Positions 1-12,600 of a stretch of DNA of 64,000 nucleotides are shown here, in pieces. The translations under genes and the position numbers were made by a program. The number at the start of each line of letters is the position of its first letter. The first letter of the stretch is position 1. A model generated the notes under the pieces. The model saw nothing but the letters and a program-made list of their open reading frames with translations. It had not been told where the DNA came from and made no database searches. The DNA is from Mesocentrotus franciscanus (taxonomy: Eukaryota; Echinodermata; Echinoidea; Camarodonta; Strongylocentrotidae): assembly GCA_037976565.1 (NCBI GenBank), contig CP137670.1:19145744-19209743 (forward strand). Reading direction: 5' to 3'.

Positions 1-169
1 ATGTGGAGTAATGATGAAAAAAATGTACATTTTCGTAATTAAGGTTCACAAGTTATCTGATGATGTGTTAACTACAAAATTATTCTACATGTATCCGTAA
101 TTCAAACACTATTTAGGCAAGGATATTTCTTTAAAATATTTGTGTATATTCATCACCTCGGTGAAAGCA

Positions 170-465
170 AGGGAGTGTTTCACAAAGACTAAGATCGACT
201 TTAAGTTTGACTTTACTATGGCAGGCCGTTCATGCCACTGTTTGCTCTCACCATTTACTGGCATTGGTCTCTCAAGGGACGTACAAATCGTGGTCACAAA
301 TCTACAGAATCAATCTTTTTTGATGGTTCATTATTGAAGGCCGAACAAATATTATCTAAAGATTATAATTGAGAGAGCAATGGTGAGAGCAACCAGTGGC
401 ATGAATGGCCTGGCATAGTTAGTCCAACTTAACGTCTGTCTTAGTCTTTGTGAAACACCCCCCTG
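170..465 (-). mobile_element. Foldback MITE, family A, copy 1
   Basis: The ends are inverted copies: GTGTTTCACAAAGACTAAG at the left and its complement at the right, followed by long imperfect inverted arms (CAGGCCGTTCATGCCACTG-like). Two further copies lie at 19726-20008 and 24179-24453. The central segment of this copy is inverted relative to those two. No coding capacity, so a non-autonomous DNA element. Superfamily unknown because no consistent target duplication was found. Confidence 0.75.
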
Positions 466-630
466 CTGGTGTATTTTGACTTCATTGGTTTTCCTACACA
501 TGCATTGACAAGAACTATCACAAAGTATTGAGTTTAGTTTTCAACAAACTTCTTTTCATGCCTCTGCATTTTACTCCTAAGCTTCCTTTAAACCAGGATG
601 ATGTTTTCCGACTCTCTCTGTGGTTTATTG

Positions 631-993
631 CCGTTTGGTCTACAACCGGTTCGTCTTCTACCCAATTGGTCTATTCCCATATGGTCCACACCTGACCCGT
701 GTACTATCCACACGGTCTAATAATCATAAAATGATCATGAGACCTTATGGGTAGTAGACAAACTGGCCATTAGACCGACTGGAAATAAGACTAAATGAGC
801 AATAGACAAAATTTTAAGCAGACTTATTGGAGATTAGACCAAATGAATATTAGCCTAAACGGTCATTAGACCAAATGATAAGTTGACAAAATGATTATTA
901 GACCATGTGGATAGTAGATGGGCTGGGTGAAGACCATATGGGAATATAATTAAATTAAATTGGTAGTAGAAAAAGTGGTTGTAGACCAAACGG
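631..993. repeat. 363-bp hairpin with TAGACCAAATG motifs, in the RFX6 3' UTR zone
   Basis: CCGTTTGGTCTACAACC at 631-647 is perfectly inverted at 977-993. TATTCCCATATGGTC at 672-686 is perfectly inverted at 932-946. The 24-mers at 704-727 and 891-914 are inverted with a single mismatch. The loop carries repeated ATTAGACC(A/G)A motifs. It begins 26 bp beyond the RFX6 stop, so it is probably transcribed in the 3' UTR. It could be a MITE with long terminal repeats. Confidence 0.8.
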
Positions 994-1018
994 TCCCCCC
1001 TCTCTCTCTCTCTCTCTC

Positions 1019-1269
1019 TCAAAGGCTGAACACTGTACTAATGGAAGGTAAAGGTGGTCCATGTGCATTTTCACTGTGGGACGTAGGGCCACCTAATGCA
1101 GGAACAGTGCTGTTATCCAAGTGCTCCCTCTGTGACAATCCATGTGTTGCTCCCCCATTCTCTGGATGGTAGATCCCAGGCTGTCCATAGGAATCTGAAG
1201 TCACACTTGAGCCATTTTGACTCGGGACTAGTCCATTGTTGCCCATAGGGTAGTCCTGATGGGTTGCAT
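1019..1269 (-). CDS. RFX6: RFX6 terminal coding exon 17 (stop codon)
   Basis: I chose acceptor CCTGAATAG at 1270 over the CCATCAG 14 bases further in, because only the former keeps the phase. The exon encodes QDYPMGNNG, then a Gly/Ser/His-rich tail ending [12 protein letters not shown] and TGA. The ending resembles SLPPINTVF near the vertebrate RFX6 C-terminus. Confidence 0.82.
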
Positions 1270-4200
1270 CTATTCAGGGGACAAACGACAGATATGGAAA
1301 TGTTACGCGACAGATATAGAAATTTTACATGTACCGTTTGATGTTTTTAAAACAAAATATGACACTTCCACAAAACTATAATTGAACTAACATTCTATTC
1401 CTTTCTAGACTTTCTATACACAATCACTGATTACTGATATTATATAGGTAGCACTTTTTTTATTATAGTGATTCCTTTTCGCTATTGTGCGAGGTATATG
1501 TGTGAGGTATAGTCATTTCCTACCCTTACTTAAATGTCTGACTGTACTGCTTTTACGCAGTACATGTATTTTTGAGTCAGATACTCCGTACAGAAATTCA
1601 AGGACCATATATATATAGGCCTACTTTTAAATGGAAGGCCGCTTCCTTGTTCGTATTCATCTGTGATTTGTAAAAACGTGATTCTCTTGTTGATGTGACT
1701 CTATACAGTTAATGGCAGAATGCAGGCCTAAGTATCAATATGAGATCATTGATTTCTTGTGTCTCGGGAGAAGTAAAACCTAAAGAAAGAAATTATAATG
1801 GACCACAGACTGAGAGGGCGCTGTTCATAATTTACCTTGGAATGCCGATGGGTTGATGAAGTTGTTCTGATGCTGATGTCCGGGATTCTTTCCCTGTTCT
1901 CCGCACGCCGCTTCCAGCATACGCAACGTGTCTGCTTCGTCACTGAAGTGCTCGTGAGGATGAAGCGCTCGCCCGCCATTTTGGCTAGCGTACTCGAAGG
2001 GCCGCATGCCGTGCTCGTAGCTGTCTGAATTAGGGTTCGACTGATGTTCCAGGCGGGTGCGTTGGGCGAATGAGTTGCTGGTAATAACTGAGACCCTTTC
2101 CGCCGCGACTGGTTTGTTTTGACTCGCTGTCTGATTCGGGTGATAATAAGCTTCATGGAGGAAAATGAGATAAGAACATGTAACTTAAATTGATTATGCT
2201 TGATTATCACTTAATTCATATTTATTCTAAACACTGCCTTCAAAAATATACATTAATCTGTAGCTGACAATCAATTACGTTTTCTTACCATGTTGTACGT
2301 TGCAGTGTTAGTTATCTTGTAATAGTTGTTCAACATCTACAGTAGACAGCAAATGGCGTTTACGAATGACGTATTTAAATATAGGTCTAGTTACTTTTAG
2401 GTTGTGTCGGAGGTATGTTTTTTGTTGTACTAGGATGATCCCTTATATTAAGAAAAATGTGTCCGAGACTATATTTGCTCTTTTTTTAAAAGCCAGATAA
2501 AAAGTTTTGATTTCCAAGAGGCCTGAATCAAGAAACATGATTGGTGGTTGTCCAATTTCCTCTGTTCTTTGTATAGAAGCAAGAGACTGCAAGAATATTA
2601 CTATGTCTACAGATCTTAGAGGAAATAAGAGGTGCGGACGATTTATACCTTGGTTATAGCTATTGGAGTAGGGGTAGGCGGAACCCGCTGCATCCTGCCT
2701 TTCCCCGCCCATTGCACAATTGCCATAGTAACGATCATCTCGGTGTGAGTAGGAATCTGGGTAGGCCACGCCCCCTGCATCTGCAGAATCATGAGAGCGT
2801 GGATAATAGGGCGAAGTATTGTAGCCCTGCGGAAACACAGTTGGATGGTGGTAGTAGTTGGATGCTGGGTACGGGGCCATGTAGTTTTGGGTCCTCGCAG
2901 ACGAGAGATAGGGCTCTTGCCCCTGAATGTGATTAACATATGGGAAACCAGTTTGCGGGGATGTGGACGGCATGAAAGGTTGGTTGTGGGAGGGACCTGC
3001 ATGAGGCGCCAGTGGTAGAGGCGTTTGGTTGATGACAGAGTTGCGCATGACGATAGGCGAGATGGGAGGCGTCAACATTGGGTTGCTACGCGACCCGAGG
3101 GAATGATGATGGGGTGTGGTTCCATAAGGCATGAGGTAGTCTCTTTCTCCAGGCGCTAGGGAGCTCATATGTCCGGGATAAAGCGTGTTGCGGTTATGGT
3201 CGATCGCTTCTTCACGTTTGCACAGTGACTGGTCCACAAGGCCAGCTTGCTGTCTCGGTACTCCATTGCGGTTAGCAAGGAAACAAGACCCAGCAGGATT
3301 AGATAGTGGTCGTTGAGTGTTACCTGTTGGAAGAAAAATGACAATAATATATATCATTAATATTGTTGTTTTACCGATTAGTGTTTTGTATGTTTTTCCG
3401 TGCATCCCACTTTTCATTATGTTTTCAATATACTATTGCGATTTTTTTTTGCTTTACATTGTGAATGTGCATCTATGGATTTTTGAATTATTGTGCTCTA
3501 TTTGACATGTTTTTTTGGGGTTTGGTTTAAAACATGTATGTCCTTAATCAGGACCATGATGGAAAACAGCTTTGCTGATCATGTTTTTATCCTGTATAAA
3601 TATGTTTCAATATATAAATAAATGAATAGATAAAAAGAGAGAGTGAAACAGAGGAAAATATTATGACATAGGGGGACAAAGTCGATGAATAATCATACTG
3701 GTACACAGAACGAGATAAAACTGAGCATAAAACTTAGAGAACGAATAGGGATTAGAAAAAAGAATGAGAGAAAGGATGAGAGGAAGGTGGATGTTAGGTT
3801 GAGCTTACCTTAAAATAATAATATACTGGTAGACACAAAACAGAACAAGATTTAAAAAAAAAATTATCATACAACTTAGAGATCGAACAGGAATTCGAAT
3901 AAGAATAAACAAAAGTTGAGAGGAAGATGGGTATATATAAGGTTGTGCATACCTGAGGCCTTCATGTGTTTCTCGAGGCGATTTTGAAGGTCATTGTCCT
4001 TTTCTGTATTGAATTGACTTTCCACAGCCAGGAGAATGTATTCATCAAGCAGCATCCGAATTAGATGGAAGGAGGCTATGGCAAGACAAATCATTTTGAA
4101 ATAAAGGGCTACATCAAAAATCTTGTAATAATAATACTTATAACAATAATGATGATAATGATGATAACGATAGGCCTTATAATGATAATTATACTAATAG

Positions 4201-6638
4201 TAATAATAATACTTAAAACAAATAATCTTAACAATAATAATGATAATAAAATAATATTAACAACATTTATTCCAATAATTATTACAATAATATATATCAA
4301 TAATAATATTAATGACTGTATTCATCAAGCAGCATCCGAATTAGATGGAAGAAGGCTATGGCAAGTCAAATCATATTGAAATAAAGGGCAACATCAAAGA
4401 TCTTGTAATGATAACAATACTCATAATAATGATCAAAATAATATTGATAATGATTAAAAAGAATAGTATTAATAATAATAATAATGATATCAACAGTAAT
4501 GATGGTTATAATAATAATGTAAATCGATAGTAATGTTAATAATATGGAGAGATCAGGAGCATAGGTTTCGGGAAGAAATAGTGAAAGTTAAAATTAGGAA
4601 TATTTTAAACATTCAGGCCAACAAGCCATGTATAAGCTTACCAAAGCTTTGTGCATTATTAATAGTTAATGAATGCATGACTCGAGCTCCAAAGAAGGAC
4701 CATTTCAGCAGAAAATCCTGAGCTCGTTTCTTGAAGGAACGTCCATTCTGCTTGCTCGGCTGTTAGGTGAAAGAAAAACAAACAGATAAATAACCTAATA
4801 GCTCCATGTACAAATTACTGAGAATATAGATATATATAATTTTAACATAATAATAATGTTGGCAATTTTTGTAACACACATATCAACTATGCAAGGTGCT
4901 CAAGGCTACCGATTTCGGTGTCCACCGCATTCAGTTGGAGAGTGGCAAATTGACCAAAGGACATTATTAAGTGCGGATGCGGGACTCGAACCGCGAACCA
5001 CTTGATCGCAAGTCCAAAAAGATATCCACTAGACCACGACACCTATATAATGATCTAATCTTTCCAACATAAAGCATCGCGCGATCTTGATGCAATATTC
5101 TTTGGGCATGTTTTTTTCATAATCCTAATATTAAAGGTAAAGACCAGTTTTGGAAACGCCCCTCTCTCAAAAAAATGAAATGGAAGCTCTCATTACCAAT
5201 CATGTGAAAGAATATGTTTTGAAAAATATGTGATGATACAAATTTTGCCGGGAAAGTCGGGAAACCGCCTACTAATTGATATATTTGGTGAATTATTATA
5301 TCTATTGTGACCAAATAGATATCGCGCACGTGGTCGCGTAGTCCCATATACATCTTTCTGTGTACAGTGCTTGTAACTTTACCAAGACTGGGCCAAATTT
5401 CTTATCATTTTGATGATTCCAGAACCTTGCAGTACACACCAATACTTATATGCTAGATGATCAACCTTTCTGATCGATTCCACAACGTTTCTTTCACAAT
5501 GCAATCGCATGACCAGAACTGGTCTTTATCTTTAAGTCTGGTGGTCTTAAATGAACAAATATACATTAGCAGTATATTTACAAGTATTCCAAGTGAATAC
5601 TTTAATGTTTACTATGAAGATGTTTATAACATTTTTCCTTGAGGTTATTTATATGAGAATGGTATGAAATTGAGTGACATTTGACATCATACCTTGATGA
5701 CCTTTGACTCGACGACCTGATCTAGCCATTCAGTAAAAGCCTCCACCGTGGCCTGTTTCTTCAGAAGTTCCTTAAAGTCATTCAGAACTACAACAAAAGA
5801 AAGAGAATATACTTATCATATAATTATATGTATTTCAAAATTGTTTATATTCATCCGATTACAATTCTACTACTAATGATGATAATGACAATAATACTAA
5901 TTGTAGTGATTATATATATGTACAAATTATTGTAAGAATATTAATTATAATAAAAGTATGCCTTTCTTCGTTCTTGTATAGCGCATAATAGTATGATAAT
6001 AACGTCTTTATGCGGTTACAAACCACGGCTTTAGCTCCGGCAACCGTAGCGCCCAGTGCACTCGTGGAATAATTCCTGCCCGGTACCAACTTAATACACT
6101 TGGGTCGAGGGCATCAAATGCATCTTGTTGCATCAAACTTGATTTGAACCCAGTACCTTGTGATTGATAGACCAGAGACTTATCCACTAGACCACAACAG
6201 CTCTACACTCTGGACTTCTGCTCTGGGCCCCGTCTTATAAACAGTTGCGATTGATCCAAATCAATCGCAAGTTTGCAGTCTCCTATATCTTATGTACATA
6301 GTTGCGGTTGATATCAATCGCAAATAAGTTGCGATTAGTATCAACTCTTTATAACACAGGCCCCTGGACTATGTTTGTGGATTATGTTCTGGAAATTACA
6401 GCACCATTATGGAATATTATTCAGAACTACAGAACAGACATGTTTGAAAGTTGTTTAGCCCGGAAATCCCCATTACTTTCTTTCATTATTCTTTTAATAA
6501 GTATGGCCTAATATTCGTCCAGATCTTTTTTCGGGGTGGGGGGATTTCTACAGTATGCGTCACATTGTGTGTAAATTTGTACCATCATTGAGGTTTGCTC
6601 AGATATGAAGTGGGTAAACTACAGCCGTATTTTTTGGG

Positions 6639-6681
<43 letters not shown>

Positions 6682-9600
6682 AAACTATGGTATAAAAACT
6701 GTAAATGAAAGACAAGCGCTGAACAAGGTCATACGCGTATACACTGAGCTCTCCATTATTACATACAGGAATGTGAACGTCGTTTTTTTATAAAGTAGAT
6801 AATAATAATATCCGCAATCATGGTGTACCGCCGAATATCTGAACGAGGTTTTATGTGAATCTTACATTCAGTGTTCAGCTCCGAGTCAGTTTCGTCTTGA
6901 CTAACAGACAGCATTGCGTGAGATCCAATAGAACAAAGATCAACCTTTTCAAGGTCCTCAATCATCTGGTCAACGAGCTGCTGGTCGAACAGAACAGGAC
7001 GAGCCGTCTGGAGGGAGAAGAATCAAATCTTTGTGAGCACTTCGAGTATAGCACGCCATAACGAATAATTATTGGTAGTGTGTTATCAGTTACATTTTGT
7101 TTCAATGTCAACATTTCTATTATTATAGTGTGTACACGTTAACAACAAATTCGGATATTTTGTATATGTTGTATCACTCAAATGTAATTTGATTTGTATG
7201 TTGCAGAAGAGCATTAATTCAATTCAATTCAAAGATAATATTATTCGGGCTTTAGCGGGGCTACCTTGCTACTTTGATAAGGCGCCCAAGCATTGAATTA
7301 TTTTTTCCTACCGGGTACCCATTTGCTTCACCTGGATGGAGAGTGGATAATGTGGATGAATGTCTTGCCAATGCTATGTCCGTAAAATTACTGTATGTGA
7401 TATTTACCTGAGCTAAGTGTAGGAACGATGATTGCCTTTTAAGCGACTGTACAAAGCGTCTAGCCACAGTCATCTTGGATTCTTTGAGGGTGTCGGGAAG
7501 GTTTTCAAGTGATGACGTCAGCCATAATTCCCATTGCCGCGTGAAACGTCTGATATCTGTCAGTAAACTGTAGGCAATCGGAGAATGAAAATGAAATCCC
7601 AGGAAATTATATCTTTAACTTAAGCTAAAGAAGCTGAAACATTAATTGGAGCATGTGCCCAGGAAACGAATAAATGGTGCATTATTTTACATTTATTGCA
7701 TTGATTTAAGATCATGACTTAAACAAATCACATTTCAATAGTAGGGCACGTGAGAGAATCGGCAGAGCATGGCCTTATAATAATATTTATTTTTTAGTAG
7801 CGCTAAAAAAATATTTAAAAAATACAATAGCGCCTGCACATTATTTGAAAAGAAACATAAATACATAGACTCATAAAATACGTACATCACATTATACATT
7901 ACTGAGGGGAGAAGTCCTTTGAAAATGGTAAGACAGGTTTATATCTCTGAAGGAAAGTGGGATGTTCTACGTATCCGAAGCAGACACTGTAAATCGTTTT
8001 CCGGTAGATGAGAAGACTTCATTTGGCAATAAGTACTTTTTATTTGTCAGTTGTAAAGCGAAGGTTACGAGCTGGTGTTTTATTTGGAGGGTGCTATAGA
8101 GATACCATTTATTTGCCACACAAATATCTTCATGTATCACGTTGTGTTTATCATGGGCCTATACAGAAGGCTTCAAGACAAATCATTCTATTAAACAATT
8201 CTAAAACATAGCTGCCAACCATTCCTATTTTGGAGGAATGGTTCTTATTTTGGGGCCATGAAGCTATTGTTTTGAACCTTGGATTCCTCTTTTGTTTTAA
8301 TATTCTTTGTGAAAAGTATACAAATTAGACCTTATTCCTAATTTTGCCTTGAGAGATTCCTAATTTTTGCTGTGAAAGGTTGGCAGGTGTGCATATAAGA
8401 AGACAAACCTTTCAGGCATTTCTTGCATGGTAGCTGGAATGAGAATATCGATCACTGTCTTGTAGAGTATCGAATCACATATGCAAATGAGGTCAATCAT
8501 GATGGGATTATCAAGCAAGGGGAGGAGATGATCGGGCATACCTTGCCAGAAATGCAGCAGAAAGTTCTGGATCTGTTCAAGGTGGGTAATAAGACCAGAG
8601 AAAATGTTAGGATGACATAGAAATATATAGCCTACGCATATCCGGAACGTGAAACAAACTGATAACCACAATAAGCTTAAAATGCGCTTCTGAGGGTCAT
8701 GCAAATTGGGAAATGGAGAGGTTGGGGGATAGTGAAACATAAATTCCCATTTTTAAAAAGGTATATTAGATAACATAGAGTGTGATAAGTTGAGTAAGAA
8801 TACTATATTTGTTTCATTCAGCGCTTCATGAAAGGCATGCTGCCCATTAAACTAATGAAATGAGTTGAGAAATTATGGGATTACCCAGTAATCATAAACA
8901 GAAAAATGGAACATGAAAGAAGTACTCAATAATTGAGGATAGATTAAGTGGGAGGACCTTGGTCTATTGGTAAAGGCCCTTGAATATTAGGGATGTCCCG
9001 TATCTAATCCTTGCTCAGTGATTACACCGTTGGCAAGGTGTTTTGATCACATTTGTCGCTCTCTACCCAGGTGTATTAAATGGGTACCTGTCGATGGTGG
9101 CCCGGGGTAATCGCAGAGCCTGTCGGAATAGCAGAATTAATACTGCTTTGCTACCCTCCATAAATAAGACTAGTTAATATTACATGTATTATTAGACAAA
9201 TTCCGAACTTGAATGTATACACAGTGATACATAATAGCATTTAGTAAATTAAAGTAATTCAAAGTAAACTCTATTGTTTCGTTACCTCATCAAAGCTTGA
9301 ATTGATGATTGTGTCAAGTACGCACTGAGAATGAGTCTTGTACATCACAAGAAGGGTATCGACCTAGAGAGTAAAACATAAGAGAAGGAGGATTATAAAG
9401 TTGAATACGTTCTACACTTTTGTGCTCACAACTCCATTATCCATTCAATATACAGCAAGCTTTCTGTGGTATTTACCACCTTTCAAATGAATATTCGTTG
9501 TGGCGTGCGCCTGTAATGCAGCTAACAATTGAAGGTTACAAACTGCTTCAGCCGAGGACGCAGGTTCGAAACTGAGTCACGTCTTTCGGATGGTGACGTT

Positions 9601-12600
9601 AAAGGTCGGTCCCCAGACGTAAATAATCATATCTGATTGATCACACGTCTGTAACAACCCAATTACACATTCGTTCTTGCCTCTTGGTCTCCCAAATTAT
9701 TCAACTTCTTCCCTTTTATCAGTATTCATTTCCATAATGCGCGTTCTACTGTAGTCTTTTTGAGAGTATGCTTTCCCTCATTAATTCCCCCACCCTCGAT
9801 CACTTTCTCTGGCACACCCGCATCTGATCTGCGCCATGTTTCATGAAACTTGTTATCAATAGTTAATGTTAATGTTATCAATAACAAGTTACGATAATTG
9901 TTATAAGCTACTGAAATCTGTGCAATTGATTGGCTGTGGGCAGATTTGTCATATAACTAACTATGACAGTTGTTATTGAGTTTTATGAAACAGGGCCCAG
10001 ATCACCCTCCTATGCACGCACATACACACACGCACACACACCTCTATCTCTCACTCTATCTTTATCTCCGTAATTTCCCTTGGCTCTCGATATTCGTCTC
10101 ACCTCTCATTTTCAACCCTTCGCTTTTCGTGTTCTCCGCGCTCATTCGATATTAGCTAATTCACACACTCACACGCACACCCACACATCCCCATCTTGTT
10201 CTCTATCCCTCTCGTCTTTACTCCCTTTCCTTTTTCTCTATCTGTCTATCCTGTCTGACCTATTCTCATATCCTGTTTTCTGTCGCGCTCTCCCTGTTTT
10301 ATCACCCACTACATTTTCCTACACACGCGTTCGAATCCCGGCCTGGCATTAAAGTCCTTTGGCAAGACATTTATCTACATTTGCCACTTTCCATCCAAGT
10401 GTAAATGGGCACCCAATATGCCAGAGTGCTACATATTGGGCCGCCAGCTATGAACGGGTAATAGTGTTGGAGCGGGCATGTGCGCTATGTCAGAAGGCAC
10501 CATTGTTAATGTAATTTAAGGAAATGTGAGTTGGTCTAGTAGTAGCTCACTTGGTCAGCTCTCTGTCTTCGCCTACAAACTGGCTCAGGCGGGCCCCGGT
10601 TCGAAACTGTTTCTCGTTTCTCGGATGGTGACGTTAAAGGTCGGTCCCCAGACGTAAATAATCACATCTGATTGATACACGTCTGTAAAACCCAATCACA
10701 CATACCGTCACACACACACAAACATACACAATGTCATTATTGTTATTATTATTTGCCTTTCCCCTCCCTAGCTTTCTCCCTCATGTTCGTATCTCAGTCG
10801 TTATCTTACCCTTTCCGCTGACAGGACAAATGGTAGGGACATTTGCTGCGCATCCGGGAACTCAGGTAGTAGTGTCCCTGTCTTCGATGACAAGGAATAC
10901 TTCCGGGTGAAACCACCCTGTAGTAAATTTGAAAATATATACAGTTAATTACTAAATCATTCGTACTCTTACCAAGTTTTGTTATTGTTTCACTATGTGA
11001 AAAATTAATTTTGCCCCAATCTTTGTTTCTTGAGAATGTGACATATGAAAGCTTACATCTAAAATTATTCAACAAATTCAGGCCCTAAAGGCTTATTCAA
11101 TCTGTCCACCTGTCATTATTGCACATGCGTAATGAACAACAAAAAAACAAAAAAAACATTAAATTTACGAGGGGTATGAGTGATTTAGTTTTCAACTGTA
11201 GGTTCACATTCTAAAATGTATCGCTATTAGTGTAAGGAGTATTATGTCAAACATATTCGGTACTACTTTCGAAATACCAACTCAAGGTCATTTCCAATAC
11301 TTTATTGTTTATTCTATAGACATCATGTTCAGATTACGTAATAAGCCATTGCAATGTTCGCACATTTCAAAATGCGATGGACAGTGCTATTGAAATTGCC
11401 TTAAGTTGATATTTCGAAAGTAGTGATCGTGCATAGAATTGAAGAAAAAAAATTATGAACCCAAAATATCTCTCTGGCCATATTTATAACATACGCCTAC
11501 AGTAAAATTGTCAAAAACAAGCAAATAAAGAAACAAACAAAGCATAATTAAACAAAACAAAAAGAAAAACGTGAGAAGAGTTGAAAAAAACTGTGAAGGA
11601 GTTGAAAAAAACCCTTATCGGACACTTTCTTGTGTCTTTCAAGAAAAGTGTCGAAACAGGCGTGGGTGTGAGTCGTAAGACATAACGGGAATCATAGCAA
11701 AAAGAAGAAGATGAAATGAACATCATTTAGTAAATTTATAACTCCGGTTTATTCCGCTCCATCACGCAAGTGCATAAACCAATCGAACAGAGTATGACGG
11801 ATAGCGTTTTAATGAAACACGACATGTGGTCTATTGCAGAACGCTCCAGTATTAAAAGCGACACATGCCGATGTTTCCGCGCTAGGCTGACGACGAAGGC
11901 CCGCGAAGAGCGCGGGAAAAAGGAAGAAGCAAAGGGGGTAATTTGGCGCCATTATTCACCGGTGAGAGGCACGTCAAATAGGAGTAATTTACAGCCCGGA
12001 ATTTGTCCCAGTTGTTTGCATTGAGCAGATGAATATCGCAATAAAGCTGTACGCTTCCCCCTCTTTTAAGTGATCGGGATGGAACACGTGTGACGCTGTT
12101 CGATGTACAGGATACCTAACAAGTATACCAACACTCTTTGGAAGTAATAGCTTTTATTGAATGTGCTTTCAGGCAGGAAATAAGAAGTTTATATGAAAGA
12201 ATGATGAGGAAAGGCGGAAATATGAGAAGCTCGAGAGAGTTACATTGATGGCGAGAGTGAGAATAGAGAGAGAGGGGGAGAGAGAAGGAACTTTGAGAAA
12301 AAGGGTGAGGAGGAGGGGGCGGGGGGATTAGTCACGGTACAGAATAAAAATGAACTGACAGGTACATTTTGGAAATGAAATGACCAGAATTTGTGTAAAC
12401 CAAACATCAACTGACCAACACGAAACACACCCACAAAACAAAATGGGACAGGTGAAATAAAAGCATAAGTGTCTCACAATGATTGCTAGGAAATCGAACA
12501 GACGTTTGAATCAACCTGAGGCAAAACATGAGGGTGACGCTTTTCATTAAAATCGTTTTTAGCACTATGGTGTTTCAGAAACCAGGTCGGAGATGCTGTC

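Larger units (their letters stand above)
1..1018. other. Region downstream of RFX6
   Basis: No coding exon is visible. It contains a foldback MITE (170-465) and a large hairpin (631-993). A CT-dinucleotide run (about 1000-1020) abuts the RFX6 stop codon. Because RFX6 is on the minus strand, the part nearest 1019 should be its 3' UTR. A minus-strand AATAAA hexamer (plus TTTATT at 624-629) is a possible but unproven polyadenylation signal. In 1-169 and 466-630 I see only AT-rich sequence. Confidence 0.5.

Noticed and set aside
1746..2210. 154-codon minus-strand frame overlapping RFX6 exon 16
   Set aside because: It lies in a different phase from the exon-16 frame, which is the one that splices in phase with exons 15 and 17 and carries the RFX6-like VSVI block.
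4319..4355. Alternative RFX6 exon at the duplicated acceptor
   Set aside because: The copy holds only the first 35 coding bases, then a stop within AT repeats and no donor, so it cannot replace exon 14.
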